Shown: positions 37,691 through 46,352 of the stretch, in pieces
Layout of the letters: each line of letters opens with the position of its first letter
How positions within the stretch are numbered: the first letter of the stretch is position 1
Assembly (NCBI RefSeq): GCF_000613805.1
Contig: NZ_BAJR01000004.1
Span: 1-64,000 of the forward strand
Length of the DNA: 64,000 bases
Reading direction: 5' to 3'
Source of the DNA: Phocaeicola paurosaccharolyticus JCM 15092
GTDB lineage: Bacteria; Bacteroidota; Bacteroidia; Bacteroidales; Bacteroidaceae
Position numbers and translations under genes: made by a program
Notes under the pieces: generated by a model
What the model was told of the DNA's origin: nothing
The model's database searches: none
Seen by the model: the letters and a program-made list of their open reading frames with translations, nothing else

Positions 37691-40126
37691 TTATACCTCC
37701 TTTAAATTTACTTCTGCTGAATTGTTCTTCATATCGTATGTAATACTATCTACAAACATATCTTTGTTTAATGACTTCATACTGATTATTGAATATGGTA
37801 GTATATTCTTGTTATGGAGAGTATTTGTATAGATAAACTTTGGTTTGCTGTAATGGTCTACATATTTACCAATATTAAACACTTCCATCTTATTTGAATC
37901 TGTATGTCCGTATTTTGAAAGTGTATCTACAAAGTCATAGTTTGAACCGTCTTTCTTAATTACATAAGAGTATGAAGCTGCTACAGGTGAATAGGTGTTC
38001 ACCCTCATAGTAATATCGTCAAGCTCAGTTATATTATCACTGTTGATTACATTTTTATATAGAATATCGGAGTCAATCGTTTCACCTGTATTTTTATCTT
38101 TAAGTCCGTTTTCATTAAGATACTTAAAAACAAAATCAGAAATATAAACGGCCTTTATCCCGTCTGTGTTCCTGTTCATGTAGTACATCCAATTACTTAA
38201 GCTCTGAGCTAAAAACGGTCTACTTATTTTCAAATCTATTTCTCCGCAAATAGTCATATCACCCAAAGGAATAATATTACCTTGTACGGGGTTTGCATAA
38301 CCTTGCTTCCAACTTACTTGATTCTCAAGGCTATTAGTATTGTTGAACAAATCAGGATATTTTATGAAGTCTGTACGTATGGCAAATTTATTTTTCAGCA
38401 ATATTCTTTCTATAGTATATTCATTTACTTTATAGCTTGTTGTCCCATTGGTGTAACAACTCATTTGCTCATACTCTGTGTGATAATGCCCGTTTGGCGT
38501 TCCGTAATCTTCATCTTCAACCTCCCAACTATCTGGAACCGTTGTGTCTTTATAACCTGTATAACTGTTATACACACTTTCACTAACTGATATACATATA
38601 GATTTGTCCGAATTATAAATGTTATACATCAGACCTGAGTCCTGCACCTCGTCAATTGTTGGTGAACCTACTGAGGCATCGGGAATATAAGTATTAATGA
38701 AAGTCCAATCCTGGTCCGTTCTCCATTTCGAACCGTCAAACCACTTTCCACCATAAGAAAGAGAAGTAGGAAACCAACATTTAGTTTTAAGTTCTGTATC
38801 TTCTATGTTCTGGTTAAGATTCTCATACCAATAATTCATTTTAGATAGAACAAACGAAAGGTTTATGACAAACGCACCGCCTTTTGCTATAAATACTTTC
38901 GGCTGTTCAGGATTGTTTATTATAAGTTTGTCAAAGTCTTTATAAGCTACATTTGCAGTATTCCAACTATTAGCCAAATAACTTGTATAACTTGGGCTTT
39001 CAGGCACTTTGTCTTTCTCATATAAAAAGATATTATCATAGAACGTGCCTTCTATTACATTTGCAAGATTACTCCATGTAGGATAATCACGTACATTTTC
39101 TGCAAACGTACATTTTCCGTCTATGTTCCAATTTCCCTTGCTCTTGGAAATATAGTGGTTTACTTCGTAATTCTTATAATTAGGCTTTCCGCTACTGTAT
39201 AACTTGCTTTCTACAGATGATACGGCTTCAAGATCATCATTATCTATCAAATCAGGCCGTACACTGTCTGCAGGATTGCAATTTGCCACGATTGATACTT
39301 GATTATATATATTACCCAAAGAGATAGAAGCATTAGCGCTTGATATGCCTATATTGCCTAAAGTCCTTTTATCCTGCTCTAATGTTACAATCTCGCTTGA
39401 CTCTTCTGTGAGGTCAAACTTTGTAAAGCTGTAGTTTCCGCTTTTTAAGGCTTCATAGTCAATTAAATAATATCGGTCTTGGAATTGTATTAAGGTCATT
39501 CCTAAATATCTGAGAATATCCTCTATCACCTCTTTGTATGTTTGTGGTTCTTCGCTCTCGTCATAGAAGTTTCTTTCCTGGATATACAGATTCTTTAATA
39601 CATCATGGCCGCCGTCAATAGTAAGTGAATTATGTAAATAAACCTTGTTTATAGTACACCCGGTATCTATTCTTTTTAGTGCTGCAGTTATAATATCATA
39701 GAATGAACCTATACTATTTTCCGACTTACTAAACTTTACATTCTCCAGATTGGAAACAACATCAACAAACTCAAGTTGTAACAAATCGAGATCACTTTCA
39801 AACTCGCTTGAATAAATGTTCGGAGTGAGGAATCCAAACCAAAACAACGTCTCATTCTTAAATACCTTAACCGTTACTTTATTAAGTTCCCCTGTGTATA
39901 GGTCTGTTAAGATACTATTAGTAAGAATATTAATAGTACATCCCGATTGTTTCAACGGCTGAAATATATCATCGGAAACATACTTTATACTTATCGCATC
40001 TGCTGAAAGGGTTAATACCTCGTCCGTCACTTCTGTAGCATCTTCAACATTCTTGTAAATCTGAACATCTATCTTATTATTGTCCACGTCGTAAAATGTG
40101 GAATGAAATCTTTGTTTATACTTCAT
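37691..40126 (-). CDS. phage tail hub/minor structural protein
   Basis: An 811-aa protein rich in Tyr, Asn and Ser with beta-strand character, encoded directly after the tape measure with an ATGA overlap. This is the position of distal-tail/hub proteins in siphoviruses. The N-terminus (YKQRFHSTFYDVDNNKIDVQ), then VKVFKNETLFWFGFLTPNIY and LQLEFVDVVSNLENVKF, resembles tail-associated proteins of Bacteroidetes prophages. No enzymatic motif or collagen-like fibre repeat is seen. No separate fibre gene follows, so it may also carry host recognition. Confidence 0.7.
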   Translation of the reverse strand: MKYKQRFHSTFYDVDNNKIDVQIYKNVEDATEVTDEVLTLSADAISIKYVSDDIFQPLKQSGCTINILTNSILTDLYTGELNKVTVKVFKNETLFWFGFLTPNIYSSEFESDLDLLQLEFVDVVSNLENVKFSKSENSIGSFYDIITAALKRIDTGCTINKVYLHNSLTIDGGHDVLKNLYIQERNFYDESEEPQTYKEVIEDILRYLGMTLIQFQDRYYLIDYEALKSGNYSFTKFDLTEESSEIVTLEQDKRTLGNIGISSANASISLGNIYNQVSIVANCNPADSVRPDLIDNDDLEAVSSVESKLYSSGKPNYKNYEVNHYISKSKGNWNIDGKCTFAENVRDYPTWSNLANVIEGTFYDNIFLYEKDKVPESPSYTSYLANSWNTANVAYKDFDKLIINNPEQPKVFIAKGGAFVINLSFVLSKMNYWYENLNQNIEDTELKTKCWFPTSLSYGGKWFDGSKWRTDQDWTFINTYIPDASVGSPTIDEVQDSGLMYNIYNSDKSICISVSESVYNSYTGYKDTTVPDSWEVEDEDYGTPNGHYHTEYEQMSCYTNGTTSYKVNEYTIERILLKNKFAIRTDFIKYPDLFNNTNSLENQVSWKQGYANPVQGNIIPLGDMTICGEIDLKISRPFLAQSLSNWMYYMNRNTDGIKAVYISDFVFKYLNENGLKDKNTGETIDSDILYKNVINSDNITELDDITMRVNTYSPVAASYSYVIKKDGSNYDFVDTLSKYGHTDSNKMEVFNIGKYVDHYSKPKFIYTNTLHNKNILPYSIISMKSLNKDMFVDSITYDMKNNSAEVNLKEV

Positions 40127-41991
40127 CTTAATTTCCCCATTTTAGAATTATAATTATTAAGAACTCCAACAAGTTCCTGACCTTTGATTTTGAATGTTAC
40201 TTTACCTCCACTGCTAGAAGTTGCACCCTCGTTTATCATTGAAAATAACTTTCCTTGCTGTGAACCGTTAAGAATCATCTCACCACTGTTTACCCTTGCT
40301 ATGTTCATATCTCCGATTGTAGAGTTGCCGCCTACTATACCGCCCGTTGCAAACTTTGGAATAGCTGACAAAGCTGCAACAACACTTGCAATGGCACCAC
40401 CAACAAGAAGCCATCCTATAAAAGGTGTCTGAGCGGCTGACTTAGCCGATTCCGCAACGGCTGCCCCGGAAGATGTAGATTGCTCGACCTGATTTGCAGC
40501 ACTTAATGAAAGAATTGCTGTTGTCATTCCTGCAATACTTGTCATTACATTCTGTGCATAAGTTAGCCAACTATTAGAAGCTCCGTCTGTAGCTGATTGA
40601 ATGTTCCCCATTACATTAGAAATAGCGTTCAAGCTTTCTAAATAATCATTGTTCACCGCTATATCTTTCGTTGTGTATATCGGTTTTACTCCATATCCAT
40701 TAACATTCAAACCTTTTGTAGGATCTGAATTTACTTTAAGGCTCGTCTTATTTTGGGTTACCTCAGGAGATGTTGGATGATTAGCTTTGAAATTAAGTTC
40801 ATTCACTATTTCCTTTAACTCATTTATCTTTGCCTGTAGTGCTGCCCTGGCTGTGTCGGTTGTCGCCTTTGAAAAGTTCTTCTGTAAATCAAGAATCTCT
40901 TTGTCTATCTCTGCAATGCTTCCAGGAGGCAAAATTTCGTCTTTGGTTATCTTTACCCCTTTATTTGTAGTTCCCTTGTTCTGTTTGTTGAAAGAACCAT
41001 TAATTTTCGCATCGGCGTTTGCTACTTCTAGCTGTTTTGACGATATATCCACTGTAATAGCATTAGCTGCAGCCTTCATTTTAATAGCACTTGCAATAGC
41101 TGATTTCTCATCATCGCCCATTTCTAAGAATTGTTTCGCAAACTCTTCGTATCTGCCTTGTGCCGATCGCCTGTATTTATTAAATTCATCCCTTATCTTT
41201 TTAGTCTCTGGTGTGTCGACCATTTTTTGTAGTGCATCGTCGTACGCCTGTGAGGATAGAATCTTAGAATTGTATGATTCTACTTTATTCTTATAGTTTG
41301 CAGCGCTCTGTTCAACTTTAGGCCTGTTGGTATCCTTCATCACATAATCCCAAGTTGACCTTTTGATGTTTCCTTTGAAGAATTTAGCTGCATCAGCATC
41401 TAGAGTTGCATAATATGCCTCGTTGTTTGCCGACTTCAAAGGGGTGCGTAATGAAACCATTTCTTTCAGAATACTTTTTGCTTTCTCTAAATGTTTGTTT
41501 CTTTCTGCATCGCTCATATTGCGCGCTTTAGCTGCATCGACTTCTAATTGATACTGGGTTCTTAAATCATCATACTGGGCATTATTGAAGAGTGTTTTAG
41601 TGCCTAAGTTATCCAGAATAACGGATAAACGGCCTGCTTTATCAATAGCGTCGGAAAGGTTATTCAAAAAGCCTTGAAAATTACCCGTTGCAAGAGCTAC
41701 ATAGAAGGTATCAAGAGCACCTTTCATTTCATCTTGCATCTTCACCCATGCATCACCTGTTGTTTGAGTGGAATTAACAGCTTTATTGAAAAGTTCGGTA
41801 GCACCCATAGCTAAACCAATACCACCGGCAAATTTAGCGGCGATACCAATCATAGAAGAGAAAGAGGAATTGAACGCACCACTTACTTTATTTCCTACTG
41901 CTTCAATTCCCTGAATCTGTTTTGTGCTCTTTAATATATTGTTATCAAACTGAGTGCTGTTTAATAATAATCTTGTTACTAAATCTGCCAT
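40123..41991 (-). CDS. phage tail tape measure protein
   Basis: A 622-aa protein, short for a tape measure, implying a short tail. N-terminal hydrophobic segment FSSMIGIAAKFAGGIGLAMG near residue 42, long charged coiled-coil-like middle (KARNMSDAERNKHLEKAKSI; DKEILDLQKNFSKATTDTAR), a second hydrophobic block (AQTPFIGWLLVGGAIASVVA near residue 530), and the family C-terminal motif FATGGIVGGNSTIGD with ARVNSGEMILN. It fixes tail length and probably helps DNA cross the membrane. Its start overlaps the chaperone frame stop by one base. Confidence 0.88.
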   Translation of the reverse strand: MADLVTRLLLNSTQFDNNILKSTKQIQGIEAVGNKVSGAFNSSFSSMIGIAAKFAGGIGLAMGATELFNKAVNSTQTTGDAWVKMQDEMKGALDTFYVALATGNFQGFLNNLSDAIDKAGRLSVILDNLGTKTLFNNAQYDDLRTQYQLEVDAAKARNMSDAERNKHLEKAKSILKEMVSLRTPLKSANNEAYYATLDADAAKFFKGNIKRSTWDYVMKDTNRPKVEQSAANYKNKVESYNSKILSSQAYDDALQKMVDTPETKKIRDEFNKYRRSAQGRYEEFAKQFLEMGDDEKSAIASAIKMKAAANAITVDISSKQLEVANADAKINGSFNKQNKGTTNKGVKITKDEILPPGSIAEIDKEILDLQKNFSKATTDTARAALQAKINELKEIVNELNFKANHPTSPEVTQNKTSLKVNSDPTKGLNVNGYGVKPIYTTKDIAVNNDYLESLNAISNVMGNIQSATDGASNSWLTYAQNVMTSIAGMTTAILSLSAANQVEQSTSSGAAVAESAKSAAQTPFIGWLLVGGAIASVVAALSAIPKFATGGIVGGNSTIGDMNIARVNSGEMILNGSQQGKLFSMINEGATSSSGGKVTFKIKGQELVGVLNNYNSKMGKLR

Positions 41992-42598
41992 TACTTAAAA
42001 TATTTTGAGTATTCCTCTGCCTTTCTGGTTAATCTCTCAACATCCACATCAGAAACAACCGTTGATTCTTCTGTCTTATCCCATGAGAATTTTATTATAT
42101 CAGTAGGTTCAATCTTATTTGTTGAATTGCTTTGAGCCATTATATAAGCTATCATTCTCGCCTGTTCCCAATTATCCTTATTCCTTAAATAGCTTGATTC
42201 AATCAATGGTTTAATCTCATACATCTGCATTCTATCAAGGACGTATTCAGGAGACAAGCCATTAAAAACAAGTGTTGAGTAAATTTCCTGAACGCTTAAA
42301 ATTTTTTTTTATCATCTACAGGCTCGTTCTTCTTGAATGCTGATTGCTTCTTCGCTTCTTCATTCATAAGATTTTTATACTGCTCAATCAATGAAGGATC
42401 ATTATCTGCCTCATCAATAAACTCGTCAAATGTAAATTCTGCATCCCGGTTGTTCGCCATGATGATAGAATAGAAGTATATAAACTCATCCATCAGTGTT
42501 TTAATACTGAATAACTCACCTTTTATCTGCTCGAATATGAACATCGCTCTAAGAGTGCTTTTCATTTCATATTCATTTCCCTTAATTATTATCTTCAT
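41991..42598 (-). CDS. tail assembly chaperones G and G-T, joined by a predicted -1 frameshift
   Basis: The 100-aa G-like frame (42598 to 42296; MKIIIKGNEYEMKSTLRAMF, ends EPVDDKKKF) is followed, without an ATG, by an 88-codon T-like frame ending at 41991 (MYEIKPLIESSYLRNKDNWE). At the end of G the coding strand has nine A (42310-42302) followed by ttttaa. Reading A-AAA-AAA and slipping back one base gives ...KKK-ILSVQEIYSTLVFNGLSP, open straight into the T frame. This is the arrangement seen in lambda and most siphoviruses, where G and G-T chaperone the tape measure. The T frame shown alone would need a TTG start at 42257. Confidence 0.82.
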
Positions 42599-42613
42599 AT
42601 TGTTTTAATCAAA

Positions 42614-42648
42614 AAGCCACTTATAACTATAATAGAAATAAGTGGCTT
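42614..42648 (-). terminator. hairpin between tail tube and chaperone genes
   Basis: aagccacttat (42614-42624) and ataagtggctt (42638-42648) form an 11-bp perfect stem with a 13-nt loop, followed on the minus strand by tttt. It sits inside the late operon, so it is probably a partial terminator that makes tail-tube mRNA more abundant than chaperone and tape-measure mRNA. Confidence 0.7.
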
Positions 42649-42657
42649 ACATTTTTT

Positions 42658-43113
42658 TTAAGCTGTTTCCATTTTTTTAAGTTCTCCAACACCCTTGAAT
42701 TGAACTGAGAAAGTCGCCTTATCTCCGTTTGGTGCATTTATTTCAAGGTTTGTTATAATTACTTTACCTTTATAACCTCCGTTTGTTGTTGGTGCTGTCC
42801 ATCCTCCTTCTGGTACTTCTTTTCCTGCATCGGCTGGAACCTTACCTAAAGAAAAAATTGCATCTATAGGAGTTTTAGCAATCATCAAAGCAAACAGATC
42901 ATCAAATCCGTTTCCCTTTGGATCACTTGGAAAAAGGCTGTCTGAATTACCATCAAAAGCAAGTTTCTTTACTCCTGGAGAATCCCAATCACCGCCCTCG
43001 TCCTTATTGCTAGTATCAACTGTTTCTGCTGTGATATTTAACTTGTGGCTTTTAGCAAGTGCAATAGACTTTCCACCTAAAAACCACATCATATCTGAAC
43101 CTTCTATTTTCAT
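42658..43113 (-). CDS. phage major tail (tube) protein
   Basis: A 151-aa beta-rich protein in the tail-tube position. MMWFLGGKSIALAKSHKLNI at the start, the SNKDEGGDWDSPGVKKLAFD loop and the C-terminal GDKATFSVQFKGVGEL match the TP901-1-like major tail protein pattern, in which the last segment packs into the tube. A transcription-attenuating hairpin follows, consistent with the need for high dosage. Confidence 0.8.
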   Translation of the reverse strand: MKIEGSDMMWFLGGKSIALAKSHKLNITAETVDTSNKDEGGDWDSPGVKKLAFDGNSDSLFPSDPKGNGFDDLFALMIAKTPIDAIFSLGKVPADAGKEVPEGGWTAPTTNGGYKGKVIITNLEINAPNGDKATFSVQFKGVGELKKMETA

Positions 43114-43114
43114 A

Positions 43115-43513
43115 TTATTCTATTTTAATTTTAAACACTAAATTTTGCACATACGCATCATCAATATAATCTTCCGTTGCATCAGATAATTCTATTCTTG
43201 AAATGTTGATACCTAAAAATGCACCTCTTTTGCCTACAAGTGCATCAGTTACTTTTATAGCTATATTTAGACTACTGCCATAAGAATCGGATGCAACAGC
43301 AAATTCCATTTTTACGTTTTGTTCATCGACAAAACTATCTTTGTTCCCTTCCACATCAAGACCGTTCCTACGATACACCATAAAAGGGAATGTAGTGTTT
43401 TCATCAGCCACCAAAGGAAATATCTTTTCATCAAGTACCTTTTTAACCTCCGCATCAGCTTGAAGGATGTTTATTATTGCCTTACCGACTAGAATACTGT
43501 TCAACTTACCCAT
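43115..43513 (-). CDS. tail completion/terminator protein (DUF3168-like)
   Basis: A 132-aa protein between the HK97 gp10-like gene and the tail tube gene. The opening (ILVGKAIINILQADAEVKKV) and FPLVADENTTFPFMVYRR fit DUF3168-type proteins, which cap the tail tube and join it to the head. Starts 1 nt after its upstream neighbour and ends 1 nt before its downstream neighbour. Confidence 0.75.
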   Translation of the reverse strand: MGKLNSILVGKAIINILQADAEVKKVLDEKIFPLVADENTTFPFMVYRRNGLDVEGNKDSFVDEQNVKMEFAVASDSYGSSLNIAIKVTDALVGKRGAFLGINISRIELSDATEDYIDDAYVQNLVFKIKIE

Positions 43514-43514
43514 A

Positions 43515-43982
43515 TTACTTTTTATTTGAAATCCTTATTATTGATTCTGAGATAAGACTATTCATATTATCAAAAATCTCTTTTTCTGTAGCTGCTTTTG
43601 CATTGTCAAAGAAATGGAACTTGGAACTTTCTATTTGTCCTCTGTTTGCTCCTTTGCGTGGTGCTTTCCTGAGTTGTCTCGGTTTAGTACCCATTTCAAA
43701 GAACTTCAAACGGAAATCGCCTAATATGTTTACTTTGGCTTCTGTAGCTCCTTTGTTCACGCTGTATCTGATACCGCTTTGCAAACTCTTACCGTTCCAC
43801 CGATTTTTATCATTTACTTTGTTCCCGATCCTATTTTTCAGCTCTTTTCTCGCTGCCCTTACAAGTATTGAAGAACCTCTCTTCAACGCATCCCGATATA
43901 CTTTAACCTGCTTCTTACGGTCTAGGTCTGCGAACAGGTTAAGAACTGATTTAGTATCTATTTCAAAAGCTGCACTATTCAT
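43515..43982 (-). CDS. HK97 gp10-like head-tail protein
   Basis: A 155-aa basic protein of the gp10 type (tail-completion or neck). The residues KVYRDALKRGSSILVRAARK and RYSVNKGATEAKVNILGDFR, followed by FFEMGTKPRQLRKAPRKGAN, are characteristic: the FxExGT motif and Arg/Lys-rich loop. Overlaps the head-closure gene by 8 nt. Confidence 0.78.
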   Translation of the reverse strand: MNSAAFEIDTKSVLNLFADLDRKKQVKVYRDALKRGSSILVRAARKELKNRIGNKVNDKNRWNGKSLQSGIRYSVNKGATEAKVNILGDFRLKFFEMGTKPRQLRKAPRKGANRGQIESSKFHFFDNAKAATEKEIFDNMNSLISESIIRISNKK

Positions 43983-44292
43983 TTATAAGTTCTCCGATAA
44001 TTTCAATTGCCTGAATAGCTTTATTCTTGTATATGGATAAGATTTTGTATTTCTTACCGTCGTAAATTATTCTCATTGATTCATCCACTTTGTGAAAGAT
44101 ACGGATATAGAAAGCAAAAATATATTGATTGAATATCTCCTTGCTGTCTAAAAGCCTTTGACCATTTCGGAAGGTAACAGTGGCATTTGTGGAAAAATCA
44201 TCTACCCATGTAACAGAAGAACCTCCAAAATCGGATTTCTCTGTCGTCTTCTTCTGAAATGTTACCCTTTCGTTTAAATCTCCTGCTCTCAT
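43975..44292 (-). CDS. phage head closure (head-tail adaptor) protein
   Basis: A 105-aa protein of the SPP1 gp16-like family, closing the capsid after packaging. MRAGDLNERVTFQKKTTEKS then GGSSVTWVDDFSTNATVTFR is the family's opening (hallmark L..R.....); it ends AIQAIEIIGELINE. I take the ATG at 44292, which sits just past the stop of the connector gene; the frame continues to 44328 but the added residues are not family-like. Confidence 0.85.
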   Translation of the reverse strand: MRAGDLNERVTFQKKTTEKSDFGGSSVTWVDDFSTNATVTFRNGQRLLDSKEIFNQYIFAFYIRIFHKVDESMRIIYDGKKYKILSIYKNKAIQAIEIIGELINE

Positions 44293-44293
44293 A

Positions 44294-44590
44294 TCAATAT
44301 TTCTTGTACAAATCAATAAGATAATCAAAGGTGTAAGGAATCTTTACGGCCGACTTATCGCCTGCAGGCTCACGGTTCTTGTAAAGATTCCCGATTAACA
44401 ATAATATAGCTTGTTGAATGGGTGCGGGTATCATACCGCCCTCATTCATAAGCTCATCCCATGAAGCTATATTAAGATGATTCATTACTGCATCTGTTGC
44501 AACTGAATCAAGCATATTCAAATACTCGTTCTCTGTTGTAACTTCTTCATCTATCTGTAGATGTTTCTTTATTACACTTAAATCTATCAT
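44294..44590 (-). CDS. head-tail connector protein (gp6-like)
   Basis: A 98-aa helical protein of the HK97 gp6/phage_gp6-like family that forms the ring under the portal. MIDLSVIKKHLQIDEEVTTE, AVMNHLNIASWDEL and PIQQAILLLIGNLYKNREPA are typical (hallmark I..A.L.L.....NRE). It lies 20 nt after the capsid gene. Confidence 0.85.
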   Translation of the reverse strand: MIDLSVIKKHLQIDEEVTTENEYLNMLDSVATDAVMNHLNIASWDELMNEGGMIPAPIQQAILLLIGNLYKNREPAGDKSAVKIPYTFDYLIDLYKKY

Positions 44591-44610
44591 ATAGCTTCCC
44601 GATTATATTA

Positions 44611-45792
44611 TTACGCTTTCAATACCTTCTTTGCAAATGAAGCTGCTCTTCTTGGTTTTGCATCGAAGAACGTATTGATAACAAGGCGAATTTTTCCATC
44701 ACCTGCCTTTGTGAATGGGTCTACTGTCAAATCAATAGCTCCGAACTGACCGATTACATAATCGTTGAAGTTACCCATTACAACACCCTTTGCAGAAACT
44801 GCGCTTGAGCAAAGGACCGGGTAACCGTTCATTTCTGAACCTTCCATGATGAAACCTTGATTTGTTGCCTTTGCTGTTGTTTTCAAGTCTGCCTTTGCAG
44901 AAGGAGAAATAATATAGCAGATATTACCACCTACATTTGCAGCTTCAAGGGTTGATTCCATACCTACAATATCTTTGTAAGTTACATCTGTTGTGTCTGC
45001 TATAACACCGTAAAACAAACCTGCTGGAGTTGTTATTGAACCTGCACCGTTTCCCAAAATGGTAGATTCAAGTTTCTCTGTAATAGCTCTCACCAAATCA
45101 GCCTTTAGCATTCCTTCTGCGCTGTTGCTGTCCTGTGCAAGGAACTGTTTTGAAATCTCAATAACGGCTGTTAGCCTCTTTGGAGAAAGTTTCACCTCAC
45201 CAAATGAGCCTTTTCCGTCTTTTGCTGTTGCTGTCTCGTCTTCCCATGATACAGAAGAACCTGAATAAGTAGGAATAGAAACATCACCTACCAAACCATT
45301 CAACATTGTTGCACCTGCCTTAACCATTACTAAGTTATTTCTTAGTGGCTCAAGAAGTCCCAATTTATCAGTAGCAACATTTTCTTTTCCATAGGTTAGA
45401 TCTCCTACATGAATAGAAGGATCTTCCCCTTCACGGTATTCCATAGGCAAAACAAGTTGTCCGCCATAGCTCAACCCGCCTTTTCTCATTTCCTCAACAC
45501 CTCGTTTGTTTATTTCAAGTGCTGCTTCATCCATTGGCTGATTATTAGCAATACTTCTAATTGCTGAAAGCAAATTAAATTTCATAGATTTTACTTTTTT
45601 GTTATTATTCTTGTTATCGTTCTCTAAGTTTCTTAACTCGTTGCTAATACTCTCAATTTCCTTTGTTAATGTCTCAAACAAAGCGTTTTCATCTGCGTTG
45701 AGCTTTCTTTCCTCTTTCTCGGCTTTTCCGATAATATCAGAAAGCTGTTTTTGAAGAATAGCTCTTTTGTCCTTTAGTTCTAAACTGTTCAT
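44611..45792 (-). CDS. HK97-family major capsid protein
   Basis: A 393-aa precursor. Residues 1-95 form a scaffold-like coiled coil (KDKRAILQKQLSDIIGKAEK) that the protease should remove; a mature shell domain follows (DVSIPTYSGSSVSWEDETAT, FGEVKLSPKRLTAVIEISKQ, the latter a conserved HK97 strand). The C-terminus FGAIDLTVDPFTKAGDGKIR then LVINTFFDAKPRRAASFAK is characteristic. Its ATG overlaps the protease stop (4 nt). Confidence 0.93.
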   Translation of the reverse strand: MNSLELKDKRAILQKQLSDIIGKAEKEERKLNADENALFETLTKEIESISNELRNLENDNKNNNKKVKSMKFNLLSAIRSIANNQPMDEAALEINKRGVEEMRKGGLSYGGQLVLPMEYREGEDPSIHVGDLTYGKENVATDKLGLLEPLRNNLVMVKAGATMLNGLVGDVSIPTYSGSSVSWEDETATAKDGKGSFGEVKLSPKRLTAVIEISKQFLAQDSNSAEGMLKADLVRAITEKLESTILGNGAGSITTPAGLFYGVIADTTDVTYKDIVGMESTLEAANVGGNICYIISPSAKADLKTTAKATNQGFIMEGSEMNGYPVLCSSAVSAKGVVMGNFNDYVIGQFGAIDLTVDPFTKAGDGKIRLVINTFFDAKPRRAASFAKKVLKA

Positions 45793-46352
45793 TTTATTTT
45801 TGATTTTAGATTATTGAAATATTCTTTAAGTTCCTCTGTCTCCTTCTCTTTCAACAAGTCAAAACCTCGTTTGTCGATTGAAACTGAAGTTGCATCATAA
45901 GCAGGATAATATACGGGTGAAACATCATATAACTCTCTGAAAGCTACAATAGTCCTTTTGTATGAACCATCCTCTTTTTTATCCCATTGATCTTTATCAA
46001 TACAGAAGGCAAAAGATGATGATGAAATATCACCACGCTTAACACTTTCAAGAAGTTCATCTCCTAAAGCTGTGTTAGGTGCTTCAAACTCGTATTTTAG
46101 ACCTTCCTTGTCAATAGTCAGTTTCAGACTTCCTTTTCCCTTTCTTGATCGTGCCAATACGCCACGGTCTATATCATGATTCATAAGGCAAAGAACGTCT
46201 GACCTTATAAGAACTCCGTCTAAGGCTGTATCTGCAATAATTTCAGTAAAGCCACCTAAGTCCTTACTTTCAGTGTTGAACTTCAAAGCATATCCAACTA
46301 TGCTCCGACTCTCAACCTTAAATTCCGTTTCGTTATTCCTCGTTTCCTTCAT
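45789..46352 (-). CDS. HK97-family prohead protease
   Basis: A 187-aa serine protease (U35/S78-like) that matures the capsid. SIVGYALKFNTESKDLGGFT at the start, VLCLMNHDIDRGVLARSRKG (catalytic His near residue 60) and VKRGDISSSSFAFCIDKDQW (catalytic Ser near residue 112) are the family signatures. It overlaps the portal gene by 20 nt and the capsid gene by 4 nt. Confidence 0.92.
   Translation of the reverse strand: MKETRNNETEFKVESRSIVGYALKFNTESKDLGGFTEIIADTALDGVLIRSDVLCLMNHDIDRGVLARSRKGKGSLKLTIDKEGLKYEFEAPNTALGDELLESVKRGDISSSSFAFCIDKDQWDKKEDGSYKRTIVAFRELYDVSPVYYPAYDATSVSIDKRGFDLLKEKETEELKEYFNNLKSKIK

Noticed and set aside
41991-42257. Independent 88-aa gene
   Set aside because: Its only start would be a TTG, while the frame is open upstream to the A9 slippery site; better read as the -1 frameshift extension.
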